NCBI GenBank assembly: GCA_021234155.1
Contig: JAJEKV010000005.1
Span: 15,311,468-15,375,467, forward strand
Origin: Isoetes taiwanensis
Taxonomy: Eukaryota; Streptophyta; Lycopodiopsida; Isoetales; Isoetaceae
Direction: 5' to 3'
Length of the DNA: 64,000 nt
Position numbers and translations under genes: made by a program. The notes below the pieces were generated by a model. That model did no database searches. It saw nothing but the letters and a program-made list of their open reading frames with translations, and was not told the DNA's origin. Below, piece after piece: positions 1 through 10,315 of this stretch (the stretch's first letter is position 1; every line of letters begins with the position of its first letter).

Positions 1-328
1 TTGCTGACCTGTTTGGTTATATGATCCTTCAGGGCTTTCATAAAATTTTCTACCCCTCCAAGAACAGCATTTCAACATCAAATTACTTGGGTCCGGATGA
101 ATGTAAGCAACCCAAATATAAGCATTCAGCAGCTAGATACTTAGAAAAACGTTCAATAGGGTAGCTTCTGGTTCGAACCAGCTGGTTTTTATTTAAACTC
201 ATAGCATGGTTTTCAGTTGTATGAAGCAACTCTATATCCTCTTGGTCAATATTTACAATAAATGTTGCAGCATTTGCTTGAGTCTTTTGAAAGCCTACAT
301 CTTGACAGACATGATTGGGCAACATTAC

Positions 329-817
329 CCTTCCGCAAGCCCAGTCAGCTAAAACATAAGCTATCAGGGAAGCTCCATAGATGACAGACATGAGAGTTAC
401 AAATGCCTTATAATTGCTGGCTATAGGATACAATGTGATGTCAGTTGGAAGACCTGAAACACAATTTGGAAAGACAAATAACGTGGCACATGATGGAAAG
501 ACATTAATTGCGCTCATCGAAGAAAACAAGAATGCGGTAGCGCCATGTGCCTAAATACTTTTGCATGTATGTTCCAATCATCAGTGGATACTACAGAGGA
601 CCCAAAGTTATGGTTACATAGCTAAGATCCAAGCCTCTAATGGACATTTGCCACTTTGTGAACTTCATGCCCATAGCTTTTAACAGCAGGCAATACAAGA
701 AGGTATTGGTTAACATGGTTGTTATTACCAAAAGAATCGAAAATGGTGGTTTCTGTGTGTTTCCAGCAGAGGCATACATAAGAGCTGTTTGCAACATAAA
801 GCCCATTGTCGACATTC
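329..817 (-). CDS. Two exon-like pieces of an unidentified multi-pass membrane protein
   Basis: Two open stretches on the minus strand look like exons of one gene running off the left edge. The first begins after a clean acceptor (TTTTTATTCAG, exon start 817) and reads through about 60 hydrophobic residues with two likely membrane segments, around FSILLVITTMLTNTF. The second begins after TGTGTTTCAG at 453 and ends at a GTAATG donor near 329; it holds another likely membrane segment, around TLMSVIYGASLIAYVLADWA. The sequence between them has frame breaks and the donor of the first piece is unclear, so this may be a decayed copy. I do not recognise the family. An exon-like stretch on the same strand at 2499-2767 could be an upstream exon of the same gene, but that is only a guess. 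Confidence 0.35.
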
Positions 818-863
818 CTGAATAAAAATCACTCCCCTGTTTATCAAGTATATGAATGAATGC

Positions 864-1770
864 TACACATTCTAAACGAAGTGCACCTTGCCTCTCACAA
901 TCGTCGGATCCGTTGATCCTATGGCCCAGAATATATGTTGGGGCCTCTGGTACCTCTCGTTTCGCGATCCCAGAATATATGTTGGGGCCTCTGGTACCTC
1001 TCGTTTCGCTTATGGTCATTTATGATTGGAGGCACCTATGATTTTGAAATATGAAATACGAGTTCGCCTAAATTTTTGAGGGAATATCAAACCTCTATAC
1101 GGCTTTGTCTAAGGTTGGGCTCGAACCTCTACCAAAATAACTCAATGTCCTAATCAAAGCTATTTTAACCAATATACCCAATGAGCTAATATAATTACTT
1201 TCTATCTTCAATCTATATTTTTCTATATAACAACCCATTCAATTGTTTTAGGGATATATGGTCTATGGTTTCAGGAATTGTTATTTTTACATCCATATCA
1301 AACCCCCCTAGGACCCATGTTATTGTGTTACATATTCTAAACGAAGTGCACCTTGGACTATCACAATCATCGGATTCGTCGATCCTACGTCCCAGAATAT
1401 ATGTTGGGGCCTCTGGTACCTCTCGTTTCGCTTATGGTCATTTATGATTGGAGGCGCCTATGATTTTGAAATATGAAATACGAGTTCGCCTAAGGTTTTG
1501 CGGGAATATCAAACCTCTATATGGCTTTTCCTAAGGTTTTAGGATATGAAATATGGAGGTTCGAACCTCTACTAAAATTACTCAATGTTCTAATAAAATT
1601 ATTTTAACCAATATACCCAATGAGCTAATGTGATTATTTTCTATCATCAATCTATGCTTTTTTTTTATAACAACTCATTCAATTGTTTTAGGGATATGGT
1701 TTCAGGAATTCTCATTTTTACATCCATATCAAATCCCCCTGGAACCCCCTGTTATTGTGCTACATATTCA
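864..1770. repeat. Two tandem copies of a ~450 bp repeat
   Basis: The segment starting near 864 (ACATTCTAAACGAAGTGCAC) is repeated from about 1330. The two units are roughly 466 and 431 bp and clearly alignable along their length, including the shared AATATATGTTGGGGCCTCTG and the boundary motif TGTTATTGTG near 1313 and 1750. Unit 1 also carries an internal 44 bp duplication (925-968 and 969-1008). A piece matching the unit end (CCCCCTGTTATT) recurs at about 49536-49562, so this is probably a dispersed repeat family rather than a purely local duplication. No coding capacity is seen. Confidence 0.8.
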
Positions 1771-2498
1771 AGCAGATTATGCTGCAGTAGTTGAGCTAAA
1801 AACATCTTAGGAATCAGGTGCAAAGTTGAACACATGAGCTCAACAATGTGCAACAAAAAGGTCTGCAACTAAAAGGAACTAAGCCCTAACATATATGATT
1901 AAACACCAAGCAAGATGATTATTGTGGCATTGTTAACAAAGCATCCCAGCAAAGGATAGAGAAATCAAGGCCATGAATCCTACCAAAAAATTTGATACAC
2001 ATAAGCAAGTTTCCAAGTCATGGACTTTCATCTAATCCCTAAAATTCAGGTCATAAGAGAGTAAATGATAGTACGTCAGGCAATAGCCGTTTGGAGAAGT
2101 AGCTAGAGAATTAAGAAAGTAAACTTATACAAGTACCCAAGTTTTATTGTTGATCTTTCAATGGATGAAGTTTTTATAGCATCATTCTTTCTATACTTTA
2201 GCTGTCCTGCATACTTTTTCTCCATACTTTAGCCATCTTGTATGTTTCTTGGATGCATGCAAGAGTCCAATGGGCGCAATAGTCCAAGAGATCCATGGTG
2301 TTGACATAACAACAGGCTTACAGGATCAGTGGAGTCTAATCCTTATATATTGGATCAAAATAAGCATATAATATCATAGGTGTAGGACAGACTATTGACT
2401 TTGCTTAAAATATCATGTTTGATTATCACTGAGGTATTATCTCTAAATGAGCCTGTCAAACATAACATGAAATTGCTAGATCAAAGTAAAGGACGTAC
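1771..2498. other. No gene recognised
   Basis: AT-rich sequence with no open frame, repeat or motif that I can support. Confidence 0.5.
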
Positions 2499-2767
2499 CT
2501 GTTGCCAATCCAACAACGACTTTGGATTTGATGGTTGCTGCATTTTTTGGCTGCAAACAGAATTGACATGCCACCGTTGTAGTGCAGATATGAGTGATGC
2601 TATCAATGACAATTTAAGAGACGTAGAGGTATGATATTCAATAACATGCCCATTAACTTCTCCAACGAGTTGCAGAGCTGAAACCTGGAGCACGAACAAA
2701 GGGCCTGTTTCTAGTGTTGTACCCAGAAAGGAGAACACGGTATTCATCTCCTGAAACACTATATCAC
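2499..2767 (-). CDS. Exon-like open stretch, unidentified
   Basis: On the minus strand a frame of about 90 codons runs without a stop from a possible acceptor (ATGGTAG, exon start 2767) to a good donor (CAACAG then GTACGTCC, exon end 2499). The protein is mixed hydrophobic and polar, with the stretch ETGPLFVLQVSALQLVGEV. I do not recognise it. The acceptor lacks a convincing pyrimidine tract, so the start is uncertain. It may be an exon of the membrane protein gene suggested at 329-817, or a chance open frame. Confidence 0.25.
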
Positions 2768-3023
2768 CTACCATGTTTGCAAGCATGGAGCACATTAAGC
2801 AAACAGAAAGAAAAAAAAAAACTTTGACGTAACATATTTAACATCTTAACCTTTGAAGCTACATGATCGCCATAGTATGTTGAGCAATCTCTGCAAGTGT
2901 AGAAGAGGCAAAAAATAGATAAATATAAGAGGTGCTTTCCTAGATTTGTACTTGATTCTGAAAAAAATAGCATTAAAAATATGGGCGCAGAGAAGAATGA
3001 GAAGCATGCAAGCAAAGAGGATT

Positions 3024-3722
3024 CTAAGCTGGGTCTGATGAGTATGGGCCTGAGAAGAGAAGGAAATACATCCACCATCTGAATTTGTATGGCAGATCAA
3101 GTGGGTTACAGTAGATATGCCATAATGAACCACCACTATTTCGGTGCTCACAAAATCGAAGAGAGAGATGGATGAAGAAAAAAACATTTGTAGAGCAATT
3201 TGTAAAGAAAAAAAAAATTTGTTGCGGCTCTGGGAAGGGGTCGACTTCGATGAAGCCTTCGACATTGTCGTCGTGTGCTTCTTCTTCTTCCTCTAGTTCT
3301 ATGTCTTCGTATTCCAGAAGCAACTGGTCTTCTGCTAGAGGGTTCCCATTTGGGTTTGGGCTCGGTGAAACAAGAATATGGCTCTAGCAGTGGTATAGGA
3401 GAAGTATCTTTTCCTGTTTACTGCCATTATAGTCTGGCATGCGAGCAGCCTTCTTGTCTAGGTACTTAGCAATGTTGGGGACATTGCTCAAGGCGGCTTG
3501 AAGAGCTGCCCTTGGTGCAAAATATTGTATGCATGGAGGAAGCTCTAGCAGGGGACCTACTTTAGTCTGGAACTCTCGCATGATCTCTTGGTAGAATGGG
3601 GTAGCATTTATTGTGGAAGTTACATCAAGTTCCTTTTGAAAGACTGAGAAGATTGAGGTGATGTCTGCTTCAACCACATGAGCAATGGCGCTGTATCAAT
3701 GCCTTAAGGATGAAGTGGCCAT
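3024..3722 (-). pseudogene. ORF A: unknown protein with acidic C-terminus, interrupted by two stops
   Basis: One frame runs from an ATG at 3722 to a stop at 3024, 233 codons, broken only by a TGA at codon 9 and a TAG at 3386-3384. The first half (about residues 15-110) is a mixed helical-looking sequence starting VVEADITSIFSVFQKEL. The second half holds a strongly acidic run, EDIELEEEEEAHDDNVEG. The last ~60 codons, after PFPEPQQ, are T-rich and probably beyond the true end. It lies downstream, on the same strand, of the H3-like ORF and of the first hairpin array, which suggests both belong to one element. I do not recognise a family, and no retroviral Gag, protease or RT motif is visible. 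The TGA would be explained by one CGA to TGA transition. Confidence 0.45.
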
Positions 3723-3943
3723 GATACTGATATGAGTGGGTTTATAAAATAGATGTATGAGCGCATCAGAGATCAGAAAGATCATCTTGGAGTGAGGAGT
3801 GAAATTATAGGTCGTAAATGAGGGTTATATGTGTGTATATAGGCAGAACCCAAATTTTGAAATTTTTAGGGTCCGGGAAAATCTATCATTTGAGGTCTAA
3901 TTAGGTGTTTCTCGGGTAGTTTGAGGCAGTTTAGAATCTGATT

Positions 3944-4416
3944 ACTCACACAGCATGCAAGAGGCCCGACCTAAACTTTAGCTAAGGCCCTTGGCGTACT
4001 TTGTGAGTAGTGGATGCTTATTTGGGTCCTAGGTGACTCTAAAATTTCGGTATGAAGGCAGAACCTTGCTTAACTCGAGGAGTTAAACCAGAATATATCC
4101 TTAGTTTTCTTGTTTTGGACTTGTTTTGGGGCAGATCCATGGTTGAGTACTCACACAGTGCGTGAGAGGCTCGAGCTAATTTTTAGCTAAGGCTCTGAGC
4201 ACACTCTGTGAGTAGTGGACTCTTTGGGTTATAGGTGACTCTAAAAGTTTGACATGAGGGCAGAATCTTGCTTATCTCAAGGAGTTAAGCTAGGATATGC
4301 CCATAGTTTTTTGTTTTGGATTTATCTAAGTGTAGATCGTGGTCAAATACTCACACTGTGCACAAGAGCCCCGAGCTAAATTTTAGCTAAGGCCTTGGGT
4401 GTACTCTATGAGTAGT
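3944..4416. repeat. Hairpin array 1: three 68 bp palindromic repeats, ~200 bp apart
   Basis: Copies at 3944-4011, 4149-4216 and 4349-4416, each exactly 68 bp. Each starts ACTCACAC and ends near TGTGAGTAGT, which pair as an outer stem (compare ACTCACA...TGTGAGT and AGTGCGC...GCGCACT in the best copies). The centre is a second palindrome, AGCTAAATTTTAGCTAAGG. The sequence between hairpins also repeats (GGTGACTCTAAAA, GGCAGAA..TTGCTTA), so the array is a ~200 bp tandem repeat with the hairpin as its best conserved part. It lies between ORF A and the H3-like ORF. Confidence 0.9.
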
Positions 4417-4558
4417 GGAGCTCCATTTAACTAAAACAAAACGTGCAAGCTACTATTACGACCAATCCAAAGACATTATAGCAACACTTAACTTATGTTA
4501 ACCAACTTTTATATTACAAAATTTTACAGTCCTATGTAATTTACAAATTCTACACAAT

Positions 4559-5611
4559 CTAGCAGTCCTCCTTCTTGATGAATCTGGCTAGCTTCATATT
4601 CCTAGGCATGTAAGTTACTCTCTTAGCATGAAGAGCACATGCTAGAGAATCTTCGAAATGCTGAACCAGCTTTTGCTCCACTGCTTCCTGTAATGCGAGC
4701 AACATAATGACTGTTACTCGCTTGTCTTTGTCGAACTCTTGCAAGATTTCGCATGTCAATCTTGCAAAGGCGGCTTGTGGTATTAGAAGACCATAGCTCC
4801 TCTGGAAATGCCGAATTTCCCGGGTAGCTTTCGCAAAGTATGAATCTTTGTTCCTCTTCATGGACTTCTTCTGGTGCCAGTCTTTCCAGAGGTGGCTTCA
4901 GGGTGTTTTCCTTCGTGGGCCTTCCTCCTTCCACATACCAGACCTTGTGTTCCTGGTAATACTTGGCATAAGTCTCGTATATCTTCATGTACTCCTTCTA
5001 CTCCACCATCTTCTTCTTCTACTCTTGCTCGTGCTTGAGTACATATGACTCCCGTGCCAGCTTGTATGGCTTCTTGGGGTCCACAATTGGTTTAGGCCAG
5101 GCTGAATAGGGAGGTGGTGCCTTTGTTTCTTCATTGTCCAGATTGGAGAGTCTTGTTTCTTATGTCTGGCGGGGTATCCTCCAAGCATCATCCTCTGATC
5201 GGGCACCCTTTCTGTTATCTACATCCCTTGTTGTATGTCTTCTTTGTCTTTCCTTTTGGCATTTTCTTCGGGAGTGGATCCTTGTCCTTTTCGGCCCTCT
5301 ATCGGGCAAGTTCTTCCCTCTTTGCAAATCTTCTTTTCTTTTCTTCCCTCTTCCTCCTCTGAATCTTTCGTTGGCGACGAGCCTCCCTCTCCGAAACGTG
5401 ACAGTTTATTCATCTTGGCCACTTCGTTGTGTTCCTCGTCCTGCTGGATGTCAGGGTTCTGCTGCCGGTTTTGTTGGCCTTGATCTTCCTGTTCTTGATT
5501 TTGTTGCTCTAGATTCAAGTTTTGGGAATCTTCAGTTCTTCTACGCTCCCGGGCCTTACTTGCCTTTTGTTCAGCAACGAGAACTTGGACGCTGCTTGTT
5601 CCATCTTCCAT
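4559..5611 (-). pseudogene. Histone H3-like fold ORF with long charged N-terminal region (frameshifted)
   Basis: The last ~91 codons (about 4834-4562) align without a gap to the histone H3 core from the alpha-N helix to the C-terminus. About half the positions are identical by my count, including REIR, the LLI, F..RL, EI.Q.F, ALQEA, FED, HAKRVT, MP and LAR positions. Loop 1 has the canonical H3 length, unlike most CenH3s. No canonical H3 tail (ARTKQTARKS type) is present. Upstream, on the same strand, is a 130-codon Gln/Glu/Lys-rich frame from an ATG at 5611, then a charged linker (KIYETYAKYYQEH). The linker is broken by frame changes and stops, two of them TAGs where CAG would fit. The H3 core itself is uninterrupted. 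It sits just downstream of a primer-binding-site-like sequence at 6328-6339, between two arrays of the same hairpin, so it looks like the first ORF of a retroelement. Whether anything is expressed is unknown. Confidence 0.7.
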
Positions 5612-5864
5612 AATGACTCTGGTAGTTTGTTTGAGCCATAGCTAATATCGCCTCGATCGCCTCACTGGCACCCTAAAATTGACTTGCAGGTCGGGGCTAA
5701 GCAACTAGGGAGCTAAGGTACAAATGAGGAACCTTAATGTACTATTTATAGATTTGTGAGTTTTAGGGTTTCCACTTGTAATTTTCATGTTATCTAACTA
5801 TTTAGAATATCATTATTTTCTGGCTTGAAATGTCTGGTTCCCTAAGGCAAAATTTATTCCCACT

Positions 5865-6141
5865 ACTCACATAGTGCGCGGGAGCCTCGAGCTAAATTTT
5901 AGCTAAGGCCCTGGGCGCAATGTGTGAGTAGTCACTCTTTATTAACTTAAATTTATGTTTTCTAACACATTCTTAGGGGTATGACAGGTTTTCCTAGCCT
6001 AAAGTTTGATTTTAAGCCTCCTTATACTATCAGATTACTCTAATTATATATATTTCTTGGCAAACTATCAAATAATCAAACAGTGTGTGAGAGCCCCGAG
6101 CTAAATTTTAGCTAAGGTTCCAGGTGCACTCTGTTAGTAGT
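5865..6141. repeat. Hairpin array 2: two more 68 bp palindromic repeats
   Basis: Copies at 5865-5932 and 6074-6141, again exactly 68 bp and in the same orientation as the three copies at 3944-4416. Their cores read CCCGAGCTAAATTTTAGCTA or CTCGAGCTAAATTTTAGCTA. Spacing between the two is 209 bp. This array lies between the primer-binding-site-like sequence and the H3-like ORF on the minus strand, that is, in the leader position of the putative element. Confidence 0.9.
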
Positions 6142-6327
6142 CACTCAATTTTTGGTTCTATTATAATTTACAACTCTACTTTTGTTAACTATTACTAGCT
6201 TAGCTTATCATTCTAAGATGAGAAGAAAAGGCTGATGCTTGAGTTGTTATCTCCAAGATGGAATTTCTAACTGTTAGTACCAATTGGGAAAATGGCCAGT
6301 GCTTGATCTTGGTCCTCCAAGATCAAT

Positions 6328-6339
6328 GATCTGATACCA
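6328..6339 (-). promoter_or_regulatory. Primer binding site for initiator Met tRNA (retroelement)
   Basis: The minus strand reads TGGTATCAGATC, which matches the usual plant LTR-retrotransposon initiator-Met primer site TGGTATCAGAGC at 11 of 12 bases. It is one base away from the end of a putative LTR (minus strand ...GACGTCACA, ending at 6341). This orients the element: LTR at 6341 and above, internal region running down toward 3 kb. Confidence 0.65.
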
Positions 6340-6340
6340 C

Positions 6341-8450
6341 TGTGACGTCCCCTGCTCATATACAATGCTCCCATCGTATAAGAACCGGAGTTCATCCTTC
6401 GTGCCAATGTACATGCTGATAGAGGTCGTCCATCTAATATCAAATCCTTGCTAATCAACAAGAACTTGACAGGGCAGAATGGACATGTCATTCATCCGGT
6501 CTCCCTCGAGATCGATCTAGCTGTAGAAGCGTAAACAAATGTAAGCACAGCATCAAATACATATAGTTCCACCCCGAAGGATGGCTCACTATAATATAGC
6601 ATCTGTAACAACATCAGTAACATCAACATAACGGAAATCCTACCCAAGGCTCAGATTCAAGAGGATCGACTGACGGTTCGGACCTCTAGAGATCAAAGAA
6701 AACATAGTTCATAACAATGGACTTGGCTGACATAGAACATGATCATTGGGAAGTCCCCTCCATCCACTCCTTCTATGCATACTTTGCAGAATAGGCTGAT
6801 AAGTCTTTGGACTTGATCGTAGCCTGCCGGGTGCATAGTCAAAGGGGCTACTCCTGGGTTGCATCTCCCCAGTCCCAATGAGGCAGGAAGAAGTCACTCC
6901 CTCCAGAGGCACGCACGCCCATTACAAGTGGTTAGAGAGCCACTGCTCGTCTACAACTTGAACCCCATTAAAGGTGACACATCACCCAAGAGGTGTTGAG
7001 CCCATGCCTTTCCCACACTCAGTGGCAAACCATTAGGCCTAGCCCGCTAAGATCCCTAGTAGGTTTTACACATCAGAGGGATCAATCTGTAATGGGACAT
7101 GTCCTCCTTATACGCCAGTCTAGGCCTGCCACCCATAGCCAGGCGGGCTCTTATGCACATGCCGCAATTATCTGGGAATTACGGAGGCTAACTAGATGCA
7201 TAATCTACTAAGGCCTTCAGGGTCTCTACCCCCCTTCCCAATAAATAGGAGTCTACAACCATAATCATCCATAGAACAGAACAATAGAATATCATCTACA
7301 CTATCTAACAAACATGAATGGTTAGGTTCTTTCGTTAGAGGTTGAGATCTCAGAATATATAGGGCCTCTTAAGGCTAATCTAACATACTAAGTTGGCCTA
7401 ATGCCTGACTGGAAGTCGGCATTGTGCAACAGAATAGCCATCTACCTGATCCTTGGCTTGCTCCAGCTCCTCGGAAGGCATCCATGCTCCTGTTCGGGCT
7501 GGAAACGAGCGAGTACGGAATGCGCATCACCTGTTAGGCAGGAATGGTGCAAGTGCTTGGTGAGGCAAGCTTTTAGATACTGGAATCCAAGAAAGGAAAG
7601 TTTAGAGTTCTAGTCTCTTTTACATGACCCTTTTAGGTTAGGGCCAAAAGGTCATGTAGGGCTTTGCCACGTGGCAAAATGGGGTTATATGCATATTTTA
7701 AAGACATGTGCAACATGAGAAGTTGCCCCCTAGGGTGCAAACCTTTACGATCGCCATGTACATGTCGTCAAGGTCGACATGTACTAGTGATATGGCGGTA
7801 TAATATATGTATTCATACCATATATTATGCTGGAACATCACACCATGGCAACATATATACTCCGATCAAACTCATAATGTACTCATATGATGCTTCTTGG
7901 GTGGCCAAATCCATAACATAGTTAAGTCCCCTCTTCTAGGTGTCTCAGGGTTGTAAAGCACATATAATCAATATAATAGAGCCTAGAACAATTACAATCA
8001 TAGTCTACAATATAGATTCTCCAAAGGAGCCTATTCAGGATATGGAATAACTAATAAATTCCTTAAACTATACAAGCAATCTCGATAAACAATGCTCAAT
8101 TGCTCTCATATATCCCTATTACATTGCTTAATTACTATTATGTCCCGGACAACAATCAAACAATAAAGGCCCTTATCTTACATAACAAACAAAACCTCTA
8201 TCTTACACTAAAAAATTCCGAGCTTGCTCTCCCATATAATCGAATGAGCTCCTCTACTAACCCAAGCTAGAATAAATCAAACCAATCTAAACCATTCAAA
8301 CCATCAAGATTCCTTCCACCACTAGCAATTTATTTTAGCGGAGAGAAAATCATGCGATAGATGTTCAATGCCTTTGAACCTTTGAGGCTCAACTGTATCT
8401 ATGATTCCTCATAATAGTGCATTAGATATGGTGCAAGCACAAGGGAGTGG
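6341..8450 (-). repeat. Putative long terminal repeat (outer end not determined)
   Basis: The plus strand begins TGTGACGTCCCC at 6341, right after the primer binding site, as expected for the edge of an LTR. No coding sequence is recognised up to the LINE that starts near 8540. I could not find a matching second LTR in the window, nor the TG/CA outer boundary, so the end given is only where recognisable LINE sequence takes over. The missing second LTR means the element is truncated or the other copy is outside the window. Confidence 0.4.
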
Positions 8451-8539
8451 TCTACAGTGAAAGGTCTAAGAAATCAAAGCTGTATATATATGTTATTTTT
8501 CATGAATGCTGATTTGCTCAGTTATTTTGAAAACCTTGT

Positions 8540-10315
8540 CATCTTTACACTGCGGGCACTGATTGAAGACAGCCGAAACCATCGGCAGGACTTGTATTGC
8601 TGCTTTGTGGACTTCGCGAAGGCTTTTGATACGGTCCCCCGGGAAAAGATATGGGCTAGACTGCGTCGACTGGGGCTGCCGTTGCCTGTGCAGAATGCCA
8701 TATACAGGTTGTATGAGAGCTGGTTTGGCAGGATGCAGCCGACGGGCCAAGCATTCACCAGTAGTATCGGGGTTCGGCAGGGCTGCCCCCTCTCATCAAC
8801 ACTTTTTGGCCTCTACATTGACCAGTTAGAGCCCTGGCTTACTGAGCATGGGGGGATGGCATACAGCTTTTGCACCAGGTCATCCGCCAGCTCATCTATG
8901 CGGACGATGTTGACCTTCTGGCCCACACCCCAGAAGCTATGCAGTCTCATCTGGATGCCCTAGACACATTCTGCCAGGCTACAGACATGCACGTGAATCT
9001 GGCCAAGACCAGGGTGGTTCTCATATCCTCTTCACGCCACCCCACGCCTCCTGCACTCACATATCGGGGACAGCCTGTGGAGGTCACGCCCACCTACAAG
9101 TACCTAGGGGTGGAGTTCCCCTCCTCGCTCTATTGGGAGGCGTCCATCCGCTATGGATGACAAAGAAATGAAGCGCTTTTATGCCATGCGAGAACAACAC
9201 CACCAAAGGAGCTCTATAATTGGGGCCATCGGTCACATGGCCCCGGTCATCTATGGTCGAATGCTTGTCCTTCTTGGGTCGAGGTTTGGGGCGAGTCGTC
9301 TCTTCTCTTTGGCGAATCGGAATGACTTGGAGCAGTCTGCGAAGGCATTTTTTGGCACGAGCACTTGGGGTGAAACTTTCGGTCCCCTATCGGTCTAGCT
9401 GCGAAACGTGGATTCTTGCGGCGTCGTGTGGCAGACCCTTGATAGGCACATCGTCTATTGAAAAAGTGGTTAATATGGGTGATGCTCGGGCTCTTGGCTT
9501 ACGTTAGGCAATGGGCCCGCAGTGGCTCGGGGCTGTTGGAGGGGTAAAGAGATCAGTGGTTCGCCCGGATGGAACGTCGCAGGAGCATAGATGCGTGCGG
9601 CAGTGGACACAAAGGCCGATCGTGGCAGCCTCGCTGGAGTACACGGACGCTTGCTTTCTTGGCAAGCTCGGGATCCCGGCTCTAGAGCAGGTCAAGGCGG
9701 CCCATTACAAGGAGCACATCAACCCCACATTGGCGGGGCCCGCTGGCTCTACCTGCGTTCCCGGTACCGCCTGAAAAAGCGGACTCATTGCCTCCATTCG
9801 CCTGAGTGCCCACCATCTTCGCGATCGAGGCAGGCGGGTGGATTGGGGAGCCCCGCCGAAACGTGCTCTGTTAGTCTTTGTCGGACGGGTGCCATTGAGG
9901 ATGAGTCTCACACCTTCGAGTTGCCCAAAGATTCGGGTCGGATCCGGGGCGGATACATTCCCTTAATGCGGGCGGACTTGCCCTACATTTCTTTGATGAA
10001 CACACCGCCAAGACGTGCTCTGGGGTCGTACATCCGAGAGGTAATTGGATCTAAATGAGCCCACCTTTGCCCCCTTCCCTTTGGTTTCCGTGATCGGGCA
10101 CCACTGCACCTGGTACATGAGTGTATATATTTGTGTGTTTTTGTATTTTCAGATATTGGAACGGTTTGGCCAGGGCCGATTGTCGCCACGTTTTTCCTCG
10201 AAAACCCTTCGGGGCGGGGGTTTTTTAATCCGGGTAGTAATCCGCTTGCTGCGCTTTTGTATTGGGTCCCATAGACCGATTGGTCTCCATGGACGATAAA
10301 AATACCTTCTTTCCT
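8540..10315 (+). mobile_element. 5'-truncated LINE (non-LTR retrotransposon) with RT and C-terminal region
   Basis: From about 8540 the plus strand encodes the middle and end of a non-LTR reverse transcriptase. The frame at 8540-8860 has FVDFAKAFDTVPREKIW and the block GVRQGCPLSSTLFGLYIDQL. After a frameshift, 8870-9160 has the catalytic box LIYADDVDLLAHTPEAM. Further frames to about 10058 give the C-terminal region, with scattered Cys/His and a REVIGSK end. The 3' end has a G/C-rich untranslated stretch and stops in TTCCTTCCTTCCTT. At least three frame changes make it a dead copy. No poly(A) or clear target duplication was found. The antisense fragment at 31345-32289 covers the preceding part of a related RT. 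Confidence 0.8.

Noticed and set aside
160-190. Possible tRNA T-loop (GGTTCGAACC)
   Set aside because: It is a simple palindrome with no D-arm, anticodon arm or acceptor stem around it.
3944-4416. CRISPR-like spaced palindromes
   Set aside because: Units are ~200 bp apart, the intervening DNA is itself repeated, and the context is a plant nuclear genome.
5134-5613. 159-codon plus-strand frame
   Set aside because: It is the antisense of the Gln/Glu-rich minus-strand ORF; the minus frame carries the charged composition and leads to the H3-like core.
9504-10189. Several minus-strand frames over the LINE
   Set aside because: They are antisense shadows of the GC-rich LINE C-terminal coding region.
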